Source: an uncultured Oscillospiraceae bacterium (lineage in GTDB: Bacteria; Bacillota; Clostridia; Oscillospirales; Ruminococcaceae). From it: DNA of 64,000 nucleotides. Below, one piece after another: positions 7,711 to 16,541 of the stretch. Position 1 is the stretch's first letter. Every line of letters begins with the position of its first letter. The notes beneath the pieces are model-generated. The model saw only the letters and a program-made list of their open reading frames with translations. It made no database searches and was not told the DNA's origin. Where the stretch lies: contig CAKSIT010000004.1 of NCBI GenBank assembly GCA_934462925.1, forward strand, positions 1 to 64,000. The letters are read 5' to 3'. Made by a program: the position numbers and the translations under genes.

Positions 7711-8595
7711 ATGAACAAACGCAAAACGAAAGCTTTCAGCGCGGCGCTTCTTGCCGCAGCAGTACTAGCGCTTGCGGGCTGCGCGCAGAAAGAGAAAGCG
7801 CCCGAAAGCGCGCCCGCGGCAGAACCCACTATAGAAGCCGCAGCAGAACCCGTGGCAGAGCCAACCGCGCAAGCCGTTACCGAGCCTGCGGCAGAACCCA
7901 CTGCGGAAGCCGTTACCGAGCCTGTAACAGAACCCGCCGCAGAAGCCGTCACCGAGCCTGCGGCAGAACCCACTGCGGAAGCCGTTACCGAGCCTGTAAC
8001 AGAACCCGCCGCGGAAACAACGCCCGCAGCCGCAGCAACAGCCGAACCCGCCGACGTACCCGAGGAATCCGATGAAGCCAACCAAAAGGCGCAGGAGCAG
8101 CAAGCAGCCCCTGAAGATATTATTGCCGCGCCGAAGCAGGAGGTACAGGCGGCCGACGATAAACCGACTTACACAACTGACGGCATACCCCTCACGACAT
8201 ATGGCGATTTAACAGCGCCTGTAAAGCCCACTAAGAACTACAAGCTTCCCAAGAATGCACAGCTGGAATTCACAGGCGACGCAAGCACCGCGTTAACCAC
8301 CGAGCTTCCCGACGGCTGCGTGTGGACGCCGACTCCCGTTTACACTAATGCATACACCGACGCTGCGGGTAATCTCTGGATAAATAATAAGCGTCCGAGC
8401 GACCCTGCAGAGGACGGTAACCGTAATGGCGGGTATTACGATCCAAATGATGATTACCACGCCACACAGGACGAAATCGATTTTGCTGAAGAGTTCAACG
8501 AAGCTATTCGAGATAACCATGAGCATCCTATCAACGGCGAAGGCCCTGTCTCTGACGAGGGTGCTAAGCGTCTCGATGCCCTCCTGGGCATATAA
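7711..8595 (+). CDS. lipoprotein with Glu/Pro/Ala/Thr repeat stalk
   Basis: A 294-residue protein started at ATG 7711 behind GGGAGAGG. The signal peptide ends in ALAGC (lipobox, Cys about 22). Residues of about 30-115 form a low-complexity stalk built on alternating TEPAAEPTAEAV and TEPVTEPAAEAV units. The C-terminal part (about 150-294) is soluble and polar with GGYYDPNDDYHATQDEIDFAEEFNEA, rich in acidic residues, and ends in LDALLGI. The stalk probably holds the C-terminal part away from the membrane. I recognise no domain. It has its own promoter and a good terminator. Confidence 0.75.
   Translation: MNKRKTKAFSAALLAAAVLALAGCAQKEKAPESAPAAEPTIEAAAEPVAEPTAQAVTEPAAEPTAEAVTEPVTEPAAEAVTEPAAEPTAEAVTEPVTEPAAETTPAAAATAEPADVPEESDEANQKAQEQQAAPEDIIAAPKQEVQAADDKPTYTTDGIPLTTYGDLTAPVKPTKNYKLPKNAQLEFTGDASTALTTELPDGCVWTPTPVYTNAYTDAAGNLWINNKRPSDPAEDGNRNGGYYDPNDDYHATQDEIDFAEEFNEAIRDNHEHPINGEGPVSDEGAKRLDALLGI
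7882..8015 (+). repeat. intragenic 72-bp tandem repeat
   Basis: Two nearly identical 72-bp units begin at 7882 and 7954 (GAGCCTGCGGCAGAACCCAC). A shorter related unit lies before them. They encode the 24-residue stalk repeat of the lipoprotein and keep frame. Confidence 0.9.
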
Positions 8596-8608
8596 CTTAG
8601 ATAACAAA

Positions 8609-8638
8609 AACCCTGCAGCTGTTAACTGCAGGGTTTTG
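8609..8638 (+). terminator. Rho-independent terminator
   Basis: A perfect 10-bp stem AACCCTGCAG/CTGCAGGGTT (8609-8618 with 8626-8635) with a 7-nt loop and a T-rich tail, after the repeat lipoprotein. Confidence 0.9.
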
Positions 8639-8681
8639 TTTGTACTGTCAACAATTCAAAATCAAGCTTCCCGGAGATGTA

Positions 8682-8738
8682 ATGTCGAATATGACAGAAC
8701 AAGATAAAGAGGATTTAATGAATCTCCTTGGCAGGTAA
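8682..8738 (+). CDS. possible 18-residue ORF
   Basis: The short ORF MSNMTEQDKEDLMNLLGR has GGAG nine bases before its ATG and a weak hairpin with TTTT (about 8744-8776) after its stop. Its end (DLMNLLGR) is reminiscent of the LDALLGI end of the lipoprotein upstream. It could be a duplicated fragment, a peptide or chance; nothing in the sequence decides. Confidence 0.2.
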   Translation: MSNMTEQDKEDLMNLLGR

Positions 8739-8821
8739 GTGAACTGCTCCTGAAATAATTCCGGGGGCTTTTGCATTTTATTGACGATTATATCTTGACA
8801 AAACAAGCGCTATGCGATATC

Positions 8822-9076
8822 TTACCACCTTTTCTCCTCATGCGGGCATACCGAAGCGAGCCTTGCCGCGCGCAGCTCCACGTAGCAGCCGCATTTTGTG
8901 CAAGTACCCGCGTTAAGGCTCGGGCAGGCGCGGCAATTGGTAAGGCGCTGCTCGTAGAGCGCCTGCGGGGCGCGCTCCTCTAGCGGCATGGCGGCTATGC
9001 GCTCGCGTATCGCCTGCGCAAGGTCGGCTTCGCCCGCCTGAGAGAGCAGGCAGCGCAGGCAGGGTCTGCCCGTCAT
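8822..9076 (-). CDS. small Cys-rich protein, DUF6171-like
   Basis: 84 residues, started at the ATG at 9076, which overlaps the stop codon of the arabinofuranosidase gene (ATGA), so translation is probably coupled. It has paired cysteines CLRC near the start, then CRAC, CTKCGC and a late CPH before a terminal Trp. This is the pattern of a small metal-binding (zinc-ribbon-like) protein that I associate with DUF6171. Function is unknown. The coupling to abfA may be only positional. Confidence 0.7.
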   Translation of the reverse strand: MTGRPCLRCLLSQAGEADLAQAIRERIAAMPLEERAPQALYEQRLTNCRACPSLNAGTCTKCGCYVELRAARLASVCPHEEKRW

Positions 9077-10545
9077 AGCGTAAGGGTAAGCTCCGCCACG
9101 CTGCACGCGGGGAGCGTAAAGACTGCGCCGCCGTTCGCGCAGCTTATATCGAGGGGCTTTATCGCGACTGTATCGGGGTGCGCAAAGTCGTTGAACGCGT
9201 GTACGTCCCCTGTGAGAATGCGGCCGCGCGCCGCCTTAACGCCGCCGAACGCCGAAGCGAGGTCCACCTCGTACCCCCTGTCGAGCGCGCAGTTGGAGAG
9301 CGTTACGGTCACCGTGCCGTCCGCCGCGGCGCTTGCGGAGCAGGACAGGCAGGGCAGCCCCTCGCACTCGTCGTTTTCTATGTGCGAGTATACGAGCGCC
9401 GCGTTCTGATGAGCCTTGTACAGGTCGAACACGTGGAACGTGGGCGTTTTAACGCACTTTGCGCCCTCGGTGAGAACGAGCGCCTGAAGCACGTTCACTG
9501 CCTGCGCGAGGTTCGCCATGCACACGCGCTCGGAGTGCGCGTTGAAGATGTTGAGGTTTATCGCCGCGACAATAGCGTCGCGCATGGTGTTCTGTTGGTA
9601 GAGGAAGCCGGGGTTCGTTCCCTCCTCTACGTCGTACCACGTTCCCCACTCGTCAACAACAAGCCCTACCCTGCGCTCGGGGTCGTAGCGGTCCATAACG
9701 CCGCTGTGGCGGGTGAGAAGCTCCTCCATTTTAAGCGTTGCGCGTATCGTTGCGTAGTACTCGCCGTCGCTGAAAACGGTGGCGCTGCCCTTGTGCGCCC
9801 AGTCGCCCGTGGGGAGCGTGTAGTAGTGCAGCGACAGCCCCTGCATATTCCACGGGGTGATTTTGCGCATCATAACGTCCGTCCAGTTGTAGTCGTCCGC
9901 GCTAGGGCCGCAAGCTATCTTGAACAGCTTGTTGCCGCTGTATTCGCGGCAGAACGCAGCGTAGCGGCGGTAGCAGTCCGCGTAGTATTCGGGGGTCATA
10001 GACCCGCCGCAGCCCCAGTTTTCGTTGCCTATGCCGAGGTATTTCAGCCGCCACGGCTGCTCCCTGCCGTTTGCTTTGCGCAGGTCAGCCATGGGGGATA
10101 TGCCGTCGAAGGTGATGTATTCCACCCACTTTGACAGCTCCTCAACCGTGCCGCTGCCAACGTTGCCGCTTATGTAGGGTTCGCAGCCCGCTATCTCGCA
10201 AAAGCGCATGAACTCGTGCGTGCCGAAGCTGTTGTCCTCGGTAACGCCGCCCCAGTTGGTGTTCACCATTTTTTTGCGGGCGGACTTCTCGCCTATGCCG
10301 TCTTGCCAGTGGTACTCGTCCGCAAAGCACCCGCCGGGCCAGCGCAGCACGGGCAGCCTTATCTCGCGGAACGCCTCGACGATATCCCTGCGGAAGCCCT
10401 CAATGTTAGGAATAGAGCTGTTTTCGCCGACGTAAATGCCGTCGTAAATGCACCTGCCCAAATGCTCCGAGAAGCTCGAGTATATCTCGCGGTTTATTCT
10501 GGAGCGCTTGTCGAGCGGGTTTACGGTAAGTCTTACTTTTTTCAT
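9073..10545 (-). CDS. abfA: alpha-L-arabinofuranosidase, GH51
   Basis: A 490-residue enzyme that releases terminal arabinofuranose from arabinan or arabinoxylan oligosaccharides by a retaining mechanism. Family GH51 features are clear: N-terminal [32 protein letters not shown], the acid/base Glu175 in [11 protein letters not shown] and the nucleophile Glu299 in [10 protein letters not shown]. The C-terminal beta domain ends in SVAELTL. There is no signal peptide, so it acts on imported oligosaccharides in the cytoplasm. AGGAGT precedes the ATG. It is divergent from an AraC-type regulator that probably controls it, and the small Cys-rich gene is translationally coupled behind it. Confidence 0.95.
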   Translation of the reverse strand: MKKVRLTVNPLDKRSRINREIYSSFSEHLGRCIYDGIYVGENSSIPNIEGFRRDIVEAFREIRLPVLRWPGGCFADEYHWQDGIGEKSARKKMVNTNWGGVTEDNSFGTHEFMRFCEIAGCEPYISGNVGSGTVEELSKWVEYITFDGISPMADLRKANGREQPWRLKYLGIGNENWGCGGSMTPEYYADCYRRYAAFCREYSGNKLFKIACGPSADDYNWTDVMMRKITPWNMQGLSLHYYTLPTGDWAHKGSATVFSDGEYYATIRATLKMEELLTRHSGVMDRYDPERRVGLVVDEWGTWYDVEEGTNPGFLYQQNTMRDAIVAAINLNIFNAHSERVCMANLAQAVNVLQALVLTEGAKCVKTPTFHVFDLYKAHQNAALVYSHIENDECEGLPCLSCSASAAADGTVTVTLSNCALDRGYEVDLASAFGGVKAARGRILTGDVHAFNDFAHPDTVAIKPLDISCANGGAVFTLPACSVAELTLTL

Positions 10546-10592
10546 GGGGTACTCCTTTCACGCGTTTGCCGCGTAATGTTTCGTTATTGATA

Positions 10593-10598
10593 TTATAC
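10593..10598 (-). promoter_or_regulatory. -10 box of abfA, no good -35
   Basis: On the minus strand TATAAT lies about 48 bp before the abfA start, but the hexamer 17 bp upstream is GC-rich and unlike TTGACA. This is typical of an activator-dependent promoter and fits control by the divergent AraC-type protein. Confidence 0.6.
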
Positions 10599-10602
10599 CC
10601 CT

Positions 10603-10631
10603 TTGACAGGCGCGCCGCAATGATGTATAAT
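10603..10631 (+). promoter_or_regulatory. promoter of the AraC-type regulator gene
   Basis: A perfect consensus: TTGACA (10603-10608), 17 bp, TATAAT (10626-10631). Its -35 box begins five bases from the abfA -10 box, so the two promoters overlap and may compete. Confidence 0.85.
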
Positions 10632-10675
10632 AAGAATAAACTGATATATCCTACTATCGTAACAGGGGGAATACT

Positions 10676-11452
10676 ATGAAGCTTCACAGCATGGGCATAG
10701 CCTACCGCCACGAAAGCGACTTTGAAATAAACCGCCCGCACGGCTCGGGGGACTGGCTGCTGCTCATATTCAAAACGCCCGCGTTTGTGTGGCAACGCGA
10801 ATCACGCAGCGAATCTCGCGCCGAATCGCGCGTTGAAGTCCCGCGCGACGCGGCGCTGCTATACAGCGAAAACGCGCCGCAGCACTATGGCGCGGCGGGC
10901 GTGGAGTATGTAAACCACTGGGTGCATTTTGAGTGCGCGGGGAATGATGTATTCTTTGAAAAGACGCGCGCGGCACTATGCAAACCCGTACCGCTGCGCT
11001 CCTGTGCGGCGGCGGAGAGCGTTCTTAGCCTGTTGAGCCTTGAGAGCGTGTCGGGCGGGGATTGCGAGGACCTGCTGCTGCGGCTGCTTATCGCAAAAAC
11101 AGTGGGCGCGCAGGGCGGCGCTGCAAAATCGCCCCACAGCGAGCGGCTGCGCAGTCTGCGCGCGCAGCTCTACGCGAACCCTGCGGGGCGTTTTACCGTA
11201 AGCGAAATGGCGCGCAGCGCGTCGCTCAGCCCGTCGTATTTTCAGGCGCTCTACAAGGCGGAGTTCGGCGTTAGCTGCTACGAGGACGTTATAAGCGCCA
11301 AAATGGAGCTTGCGCGCTACTACCTCGCCAACACCGCGCTTTCCGTAAGCGAAACGGCGGCGCTTTGCGGCTACGATAACGAGGTGCATTTCATGCGGCA
11401 GTTCAGGCAGCGCATGGGCATGACGGCGGGGGAGTTCCGCAAAAAAGGATAG
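10676..11452 (+). CDS. AraC family transcriptional regulator
   Basis: 258 residues. The N-terminal half is a cupin-like sensor (NHWVHFECAGNDVFFE is typical of the sugar-responsive group). The C-terminal half has two helix-turn-helix units, FTVSEMARSASLSPSYFQALYK and SVSETAALCGYDNEVHFMRQFRQ, followed by GMTAGEFRK. GGGGGAATACT precedes the ATG. It is divergent from abfA and is its probable activator in response to arabinose or arabino-oligosaccharides; the ligand is inferred from position only. Confidence 0.9.
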   Translation: MKLHSMGIAYRHESDFEINRPHGSGDWLLLIFKTPAFVWQRESRSESRAESRVEVPRDAALLYSENAPQHYGAAGVEYVNHWVHFECAGNDVFFEKTRAALCKPVPLRSCAAAESVLSLLSLESVSGGDCEDLLLRLLIAKTVGAQGGAAKSPHSERLRSLRAQLYANPAGRFTVSEMARSASLSPSYFQALYKAEFGVSCYEDVISAKMELARYYLANTALSVSETAALCGYDNEVHFMRQFRQRMGMTAGEFRKKG

Positions 11453-11456
11453 CACA

Positions 11457-11483
11457 ACGCCCGCGTTTATGTCCCGCGGGCGT
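11457..11483. terminator. hairpin between convergent genes
   Basis: A 9-bp perfect inverted repeat ACGCCCGCG/CGCGGGCGT (11457-11465 with 11475-11483) lies between the AraC gene and the radical SAM gene. T-runs are poor on both sides, so efficiency is uncertain. Confidence 0.5.
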
Positions 11484-11485
11484 GC

Positions 11486-12376
11486 TTATATTCCAGTAAA
11501 ATCAAACTCAGGCGTGTACTCCTCTTTCGCGGAGCTTTTCTCCTGCATATAGCCCGTAAGCCCCGCCGCAAGCGCGGCGTCGAGCGCCTTCTGGTACTCG
11601 AACGTGGTTATCCTGCGGTTCATGCGGGAAAACGCGGGGTCTGTCCTTACCCTGCCGAACGGCGTGTACTGGCTCATAAGGCTGAACAGTATTTTCCCGC
11701 CGAAGCGCTCGCCCAGCCGCTTTATCACCTCAATGCTGTCGCGGTACTCCCACGGAAGCACAAGGTGGCGCGCCACAACGCCCTTTAGCAGCAGCCCCTC
11801 GGGCGAGAACACGGGCGCGCCCGTCTGCCGCAGCATTTCGTCAAGAGCCGCCATCGCGGTTTCAAAGTAGTCGGGCGCTGCGGACAGCCTGCGCGCAAGC
11901 TCGTCGGAATAATACTTTACGTCGGGCAGGTAAACGTCCACAAGACCCTCCAGCAGCCGCAGCGTTTCGGGCAGCTCGTAGCCGCCGCTGTTCCACACCA
12001 CGGGCAGGGTAAGCCCGCGCGCCTTTGCCGCTTCAAGCGCGCGTATCACCTGCGGGGTGAAGTGCGTGGGGTTCACAAGATTTATATTGTGCGCGCCCTG
12101 CGCCTGCAATTCAAGGAAAATCCCGCACAGGCGCTCCACGGTTATGGGCTTGCCCACCCCGCGCGAGCTTATGTCGTAGTTCTGGCAGAACACGCACCGC
12201 AGCACGCACCCCGAAAAGAACACCGCGCCGCTGCCGCGCGTGCCGCTTATGCAGGGTTCTTCCCACAGGTGCAGCGAGGCGCGCGCCGCCGTAAGCTGCG
12301 CCGTTTCGCCGCAGAAGCCGCGTTCGCCGTTGTCGCGGTCGGCGCGGCATTTTCGCGGGCAGAGCGTGCATTGCAT
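11486..12376 (-). CDS. radical SAM protein, PflA-like uncharacterised group (COG1313)
   Basis: 296 residues. An N-terminal cysteine cluster CTLCPRKC..GFCG is followed by the radical SAM motif CVLRCVFCQ (CX3CX2C) that holds a 4Fe-4S cluster and SAM. Then come HNINLVNPTHF and VWNSGGYE, both typical of the COG1313 group often named pyruvate formate-lyase activating-like. That group's real substrate is not established, so an activase role should not be assumed. AAAGGAG precedes the ATG. It follows the membrane-protein gene at 12395-12973 by 18 bp and is probably its operon partner. Confidence 0.85.
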   Translation of the reverse strand: MQCTLCPRKCRADRDNGERGFCGETAQLTAARASLHLWEEPCISGTRGSGAVFFSGCVLRCVFCQNYDISSRGVGKPITVERLCGIFLELQAQGAHNINLVNPTHFTPQVIRALEAAKARGLTLPVVWNSGGYELPETLRLLEGLVDVYLPDVKYYSDELARRLSAAPDYFETAMAALDEMLRQTGAPVFSPEGLLLKGVVARHLVLPWEYRDSIEVIKRLGERFGGKILFSLMSQYTPFGRVRTDPAFSRMNRRITTFEYQKALDAALAAGLTGYMQEKSSAKEEYTPEFDFTGI

Positions 12377-12394
12377 GGCGTTCTCCTTTCAGGG

Positions 12395-12973
12395 TCACTT
12401 GTACATTATCTTGTCCTTGTTCAGCTTGTCGTTAAAGCCGCACCGGTACCCGAGCTTCGCTGCCACAGGCACAAGCAGGTAGTACGCCGTCATAAGCGCG
12501 GGGAAAAGCGCGCTCATGCCGTCTATCTGCCGCAGGGTAGTACCCGTCCACGCCTCGTCCACAACCACAGGCTCTACGAAAAGCAGCACGAACGGGTATG
12601 CGCTGCCGCTTATAAAGCGGTAAAGGTAGAGCGTGTCCGCTGCGGGGAAAAGCAGCTTGTTTAGCAGCAGCACTATACTTGGCGCTGCCGCGAACAGGAA
12701 CATAAACACCCCTATGAGCGTCCAGCGGTGCTTCTGCTCGCCCTCAACGCGGTGCAGCGCCACAAGGCTGCGCTCGCGCGTGCCGTCCTTCCACGCAACG
12801 GTGAACACCAGCATGAGGAAGATGGCGGTAGAGCATAGCGCGGCGACGATTTTAAGGAAGATGTTCGTGCCGAACATACAAAGCCCCATTGTCACGAAAA
12901 GGCTCATTACGTTGCCGAGAACGATATAGCCGAAGCCCTTAAGGGTAGTTATGAGAATGCTGTTTCTTTTCAT
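12395..12973 (-). CDS. predicted four-helix membrane protein, unknown
   Basis: 192 residues with about four hydrophobic segments: around 10-35 and 40-60, around 85-105, and 155-175. The loops are short. GGGAGAAAAA precedes the ATG. The sequence contains KDGTRERSLVALHRVEGEQKH, a charged cytoplasmic loop, but no motif I can name. It is the first gene of a two-gene minus-strand unit with the radical SAM protein; no functional link is evident. Confidence 0.6.
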   Translation of the reverse strand: MKRNSILITTLKGFGYIVLGNVMSLFVTMGLCMFGTNIFLKIVAALCSTAIFLMLVFTVAWKDGTRERSLVALHRVEGEQKHRWTLIGVFMFLFAAAPSIVLLLNKLLFPAADTLYLYRFISGSAYPFVLLFVEPVVVDEAWTGTTLRQIDGMSALFPALMTAYYLLVPVAAKLGYRCGFNDKLNKDKIMYK

Positions 12974-13079
12974 TTTTTCTCCCGAAAAACAAATTGCTGT
13001 GAAAAATTTCCGCTTATAATTCCCGCCCTGCCGCCCAAAATATATGCAAGCGCATTGGCGCGGAAAGCGAGGTTTTTTT

Positions 13080-13523
13080 ATGAGCAGCTACAAGGACCGC
13101 CAGAGCGCGGATATACTCAACAGCGTTTACAAGAACGCCGAGATGGCTTACGAGTCCTCGGGCGACGTGCTGCGCCGCTGCAAGAACGCCCGCCTTTACG
13201 GCGAGATAGCGAAGCAGCGCGAGCGCTACAAAAACATCTCCGCAGAGGCTCTGGGCGAGCTTCAGCGGCGCGGCGTAAGGGCGCAGCAGACGCCTCCCGC
13301 CGCAAAGGCGATGGCAAAAATGGGCATTGCCATGCAGACAATGGCAGATACGAGCAGCAGCCACATTGCGGCGCTTATGATACGCGGCACTACAATGGGC
13401 ATAATCGATATGCAGCAGACGCTCAACCGCTCGACGGCGGCAGAGGAGGACCTGCAAAGCGACGCGCGCCGGCTCCTGCGCAGAGAGCAGGCCTACTGCG
13501 AGCGCCTTAAGCGCTACCTGTGA
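13080..13523 (+). CDS. four-helix-bundle protein, DUF2383-like
   Basis: 147 residues started at ATG 13080 (MSSYKDRQSADILNSV). It is wholly alpha-helical by composition, with an early helix containing NAEMAYESSGDVL, a basic ARLYGEIAKQRERYKNISAEALGEL helix and a final Arg-rich helix. This layout resembles the DUF2383/PA2169 ferritin-like bundle, but I see no clear paired ExxH metal ligands. The mid-segment is unusually Met-rich (MAKMGIAMQTMAD...ALMIRGTTMG). Possible metal or stress role; low certainty. Confidence 0.5.
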   Translation: MSSYKDRQSADILNSVYKNAEMAYESSGDVLRRCKNARLYGEIAKQRERYKNISAEALGELQRRGVRAQQTPPAAKAMAKMGIAMQTMADTSSSHIAALMIRGTTMGIIDMQQTLNRSTAAEEDLQSDARRLLRREQAYCERLKRYL

Positions 13524-13633
13524 GGCGCGGCGTGCGCCCCTGCGGGGAATACGTGCCGTGCGACATTGCGGCGGGCTTTGCCGGGGGCGCGTTCTCGCCC
13601 GTTAAGTGCGAGCCAAAGCCGCTGCCGTAGCTC

Positions 13634-14416
13634 TTATTCCGCGGGGTTTACAATGTTGCCCTCGGCGATATTTTGGAACACTATCTGCGCGCGGCGGCGC
13701 TGCTCTTTTGCGTCCTCGCCGTTGCCTATCATGTTGTCGTATTCGTCGCGGACGTAAAGCCCCACAATGTCGGGGCAGGACTGCCAGCGCGCCTGCTCCG
13801 CAAAGCCCGTGGCGTTCAGCTGCAGCCCCTGCCCCTCGTAGAGCGCGGCGTCGGGGTACTGCGCGGACATATCCATAAAGAAGTCTATCTCGCCGTCGGC
13901 AAGTTCGGTTATCATAGCGATAATGCCGCTGTCCGCAAGGTACATCTGGCTGTCGCCCGTAATCACCTCGGAGTCGAACTTGTAATGCTCCGCGTCGGAA
14001 AACTGGCTCATGCCGTTTTCGGTGGAGAGGTTTATTACGTTCACGCCGACGTGTACGTAGCCGTTCCCGTCGAAATCGGGGCAGTAGCGCTCGAGCGCTG
14101 TTTCGATGTCCGTCTGCTTTACGTAGATACCGCTCCGGTTGGTGGTGGATATTGCGAGAACGTAGAGGTCCTCCTTTTCGCGCGAAAAGGTCTGCCACAG
14201 CACAACGCTGAGAAAAAACGCTATGAACACGCCCACCAGCACGAACCACTTGTAGTGGTACAGAAAATTCGACACCGCCGCCCACCCTGTAAGCTTCGGT
14301 ATCTCAACGTAGCCGTCCTGCGGTATCATCTCGCTCTCCTCAATGATACCCTGCTTCATTTTCAGAAGCTCGCGGCGTTCAAGCTCCTTTTTCTGTTCTT
14401 CGCTTAAATTTGCCAT
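13634..14416 (-). CDS. single-pass membrane protein with large extracellular part, unknown
   Basis: 260 residues; GGAGGGG precedes the ATG at 14416. An N-terminal charged cytoplasmic segment of about 60 residues (EEQKKELERRELLKMKQG) is followed by one transmembrane helix (YKWFVLVGVFIAFFLSVVLW). The remaining about 180 residues lie outside the membrane and include a motif like a degraded substrate-binding-protein fold (AMITELADGEIDFFMDM). No family is recognised. It lies 90 bp behind lysS on the same strand. Confidence 0.6.
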   Translation of the reverse strand: MANLSEEQKKELERRELLKMKQGIIEESEMIPQDGYVEIPKLTGWAAVSNFLYHYKWFVLVGVFIAFFLSVVLWQTFSREKEDLYVLAISTTNRSGIYVKQTDIETALERYCPDFDGNGYVHVGVNVINLSTENGMSQFSDAEHYKFDSEVITGDSQMYLADSGIIAMITELADGEIDFFMDMSAQYPDAALYEGQGLQLNATGFAEQARWQSCPDIVGLYVRDEYDNMIGNGEDAKEQRRRAQIVFQNIAEGNIVNPAE

Positions 14417-14506
14417 TATGCCCCTCCGTATGGGAACGATATCTGAAAGCCGCCCTGCGCTTCACACCTGTGGAGCGGCAAAGGCGGCTTTATTCTCTGC
14501 CTGTGG

Positions 14507-16012
14507 TTATGCCTGCGGGCGCATTGTCGGGAAAAGCAGAACATCTCTTATGCTTGCGGAATCCGTAAGCAGCATGACAAGTCTGTCAAACCCGAAGCCA
14601 AGACCCGCTGTAGGCGGCAGGCCGTACTCAAGCGCGGTGATGAAGTCCTCGTCCACCTGCGCGTCGTTGCCGCCCTGCGCGCGCTTTGCCGCTACCTGCT
14701 TTACAAAGCGCTCCTTCTGGTCTATGGGGTCGTTAAGCTCGCTGAACGCGTTGCCGAACTCCGTGCCGTTGATGAAGTACTCGAAGCGCTCGGTAAACGC
14801 GGGGAACTCGGGCTTTCTCTTTGCAAGCGGGGAGTTCTCAACGGGGTAATCGTAGATTATCGTGGGCTGAATGAGCTTTTCCTCTACATACGCCTCGAAG
14901 AACGCGATAAGCACGTGTCCCTTTGTGGAGTTTTCGTCAAGCTCCTCCTCAACGTGGTGAGCCTTTGCGCATTCGCGCGCGGCAGCGTCGTCCGCCCAGT
15001 CGTAGTAGTCAACGCCCGCGTACTTCTTAACCGCCTCAATCATGGTAAGGCGCTCCCACGGCTTGCCCACGGCGATTTCCCTGCCCTGATATGTAACGGT
15101 GTCCGTGCCGCAAACCTTGAGCGTTACCGTGCGGTAGAGGTCCTCGATAAGGTCCATCATCTCAAAGTAGTTCATGTACGCCTGATACATCTCGATAGAG
15201 GTGAACTCGGGGTTGTGCGTAGCGTCCATGCCCTCGTTGCGGAATATTCTGCCCACCTCGTACACGCGGTCGAAGCCGCCTACTATAAGGCGCTTTAAGT
15301 AAAGCTCGGTTTCAATGCGCAGGTACATATCAATGTCAAGCGCGTTGTGGTGCGTTTTGAACGGACGCGCAGCCGCGCCTATCTCGAGCGGCAGAAGCAC
15401 GGGGGTGTCCACCTCGGTGTAGCCGTGGCCGTCAAGGAACGCTCTTATCTCGCGCAGTATCTGCGAGCGCTTTACAAAGGTGTCCTTTACCTCGGGGTTT
15501 GCTATAAGGTCGAGATAGCGCTTTCTGTAGCGCTCCTCCTTGTCCTTAAGACCGTGCCACTTTTCGGGCAGGGGCAGCAGCGACTTTGAAAGCAGCACAA
15601 TCTCCTCCGCGTGAACAGAAATCTCGCCCATTTTCGTGCGGAAAACCTTGCCCTTAACGCCTACTATGTCGCCCAAATCCCACTTCTTGAACTCGGGGTA
15701 AACGTCCTCGCCAACGTCGTTGGTTCTAACGTAAACCTGCATTCTGTCGGAAGAATCGCGCACGTCTATAAAGCTTGCCTTGCCCATGATACGGCGGGTC
15801 ATCATTCTGCCCGCAATGGCAACGTCCTTGCCCTCAAGCTCGTCGAAGCGCTCGCGAATCTCGCTGTTGTGTATGGTTACGGGGTACTTTGTTATCGTGT
15901 AGGGGTCTTTGCCCGCCGCCTTAAGCGCCGCGAGCTTTTCAAGCCTTACGCGGTGCTGCTCGTCAAGCTCCTCGGCGGTAAGCTCGTGAAGCTCCTCGTT
16001 TTCATTACTCAT
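14507..16012 (-). CDS. lysS: lysyl-tRNA synthetase, class II
   Basis: 501 residues, the usual class II LysRS length. The N-terminal OB-fold anticodon domain (IAGRMMTRRIMGKASFIDVRD) is followed by motif 2 (FRNEGMDATHNPEFTSIEMYQAY) and motif 3 (GLGFGFDRLVMLL). It charges tRNA-Lys in the cytoplasm. It starts inside the end of greA (8-nt overlap), a greA-lysS arrangement common in Firmicutes and relatives, so the two are co-transcribed and translationally coupled. Confidence 0.98.
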   Translation of the reverse strand: MSNENEELHELTAEELDEQHRVRLEKLAALKAAGKDPYTITKYPVTIHNSEIRERFDELEGKDVAIAGRMMTRRIMGKASFIDVRDSSDRMQVYVRTNDVGEDVYPEFKKWDLGDIVGVKGKVFRTKMGEISVHAEEIVLLSKSLLPLPEKWHGLKDKEERYRKRYLDLIANPEVKDTFVKRSQILREIRAFLDGHGYTEVDTPVLLPLEIGAAARPFKTHHNALDIDMYLRIETELYLKRLIVGGFDRVYEVGRIFRNEGMDATHNPEFTSIEMYQAYMNYFEMMDLIEDLYRTVTLKVCGTDTVTYQGREIAVGKPWERLTMIEAVKKYAGVDYYDWADDAAARECAKAHHVEEELDENSTKGHVLIAFFEAYVEEKLIQPTIIYDYPVENSPLAKRKPEFPAFTERFEYFINGTEFGNAFSELNDPIDQKERFVKQVAAKRAQGGNDAQVDEDFITALEYGLPPTAGLGFGFDRLVMLLTDSASIRDVLLFPTMRPQA

Positions 16013-16496
16013 GTTGGTCCTCCGCCTTTCTTATCTCAAGTATCTTGAACTGTATAACGCCCGAGGGGGTCTCGACGTCTACTACCTCGCCTGCCTTGTG
16101 GCCGTTTATCGCCTTGCCTATCGGCGACTCGTCGGACATCTTGTTCTTGCTGATGTCGGCTTCCTTAACGCTTACTATCTTGAACTCCATCTCCTCGTTC
16201 ATCTCAACGTCGAGCATACGCACGCTTGTGCCTATGCCCACCTTATCCGTGGAAATCTCGTCGTCCTCGATTATCTGCGCGTTCGCAAGAATAGCCTCTA
16301 TCTCTAAAATGCGGGCCTCCATAAGACCCTGCTCGTTTTTAGCCTCATCGTACTCGCTGTTCTCGGAAAGGTCGCCGAAGCCGCGCGCTGTCTTAAGCTT
16401 TTCAGCGGTTTCCTCGCGCTTTGCCTTTAATTCGTCAAGCTCCTTTTTAAGCAGCTTTTCACCTGACCTGGTTAAGGTATGAATTGATTTGTTCAT
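16005..16496 (-). CDS. greA: transcription elongation factor GreA
   Basis: 163 residues. It has an N-terminal coiled coil with the acidic tip LSENSEYDEAKNEQ that reaches the RNA polymerase active site to rescue backtracked complexes. The C-terminal FKBP-like domain contains DESPIGKAINGHKAGEVV, the conserved GreA end. It is the first of the greA-lysS pair. It lies 45 bp behind the S41 protease gene, with no evident terminator between, so it may also be read from upstream. Confidence 0.97.
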   Translation of the reverse strand: MNKSIHTLTRSGEKLLKKELDELKAKREETAEKLKTARGFGDLSENSEYDEAKNEQGLMEARILEIEAILANAQIIEDDEISTDKVGIGTSVRMLDVEMNEEMEFKIVSVKEADISKNKMSDESPIGKAINGHKAGEVVDVETPSGVIQFKILEIRKAEDQHE

Positions 16497-16541
16497 ATGT
16501 GTCCTCCAAATATATTTTACGGCTTTAAGCCGTTGCTTTGC

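Noticed and set aside
11486..12376. Pyruvate formate-lyase activating enzyme
   Set aside because: The sequence fits the uncharacterised COG1313 radical SAM group, and no pyruvate formate-lyase gene is adjacent.
14446..14491. lysS terminator
   Set aside because: The 9-bp AAAGCCGCC/GGCGGCTTT repeat has a loop of about 28 nt and no T-run on the minus strand.
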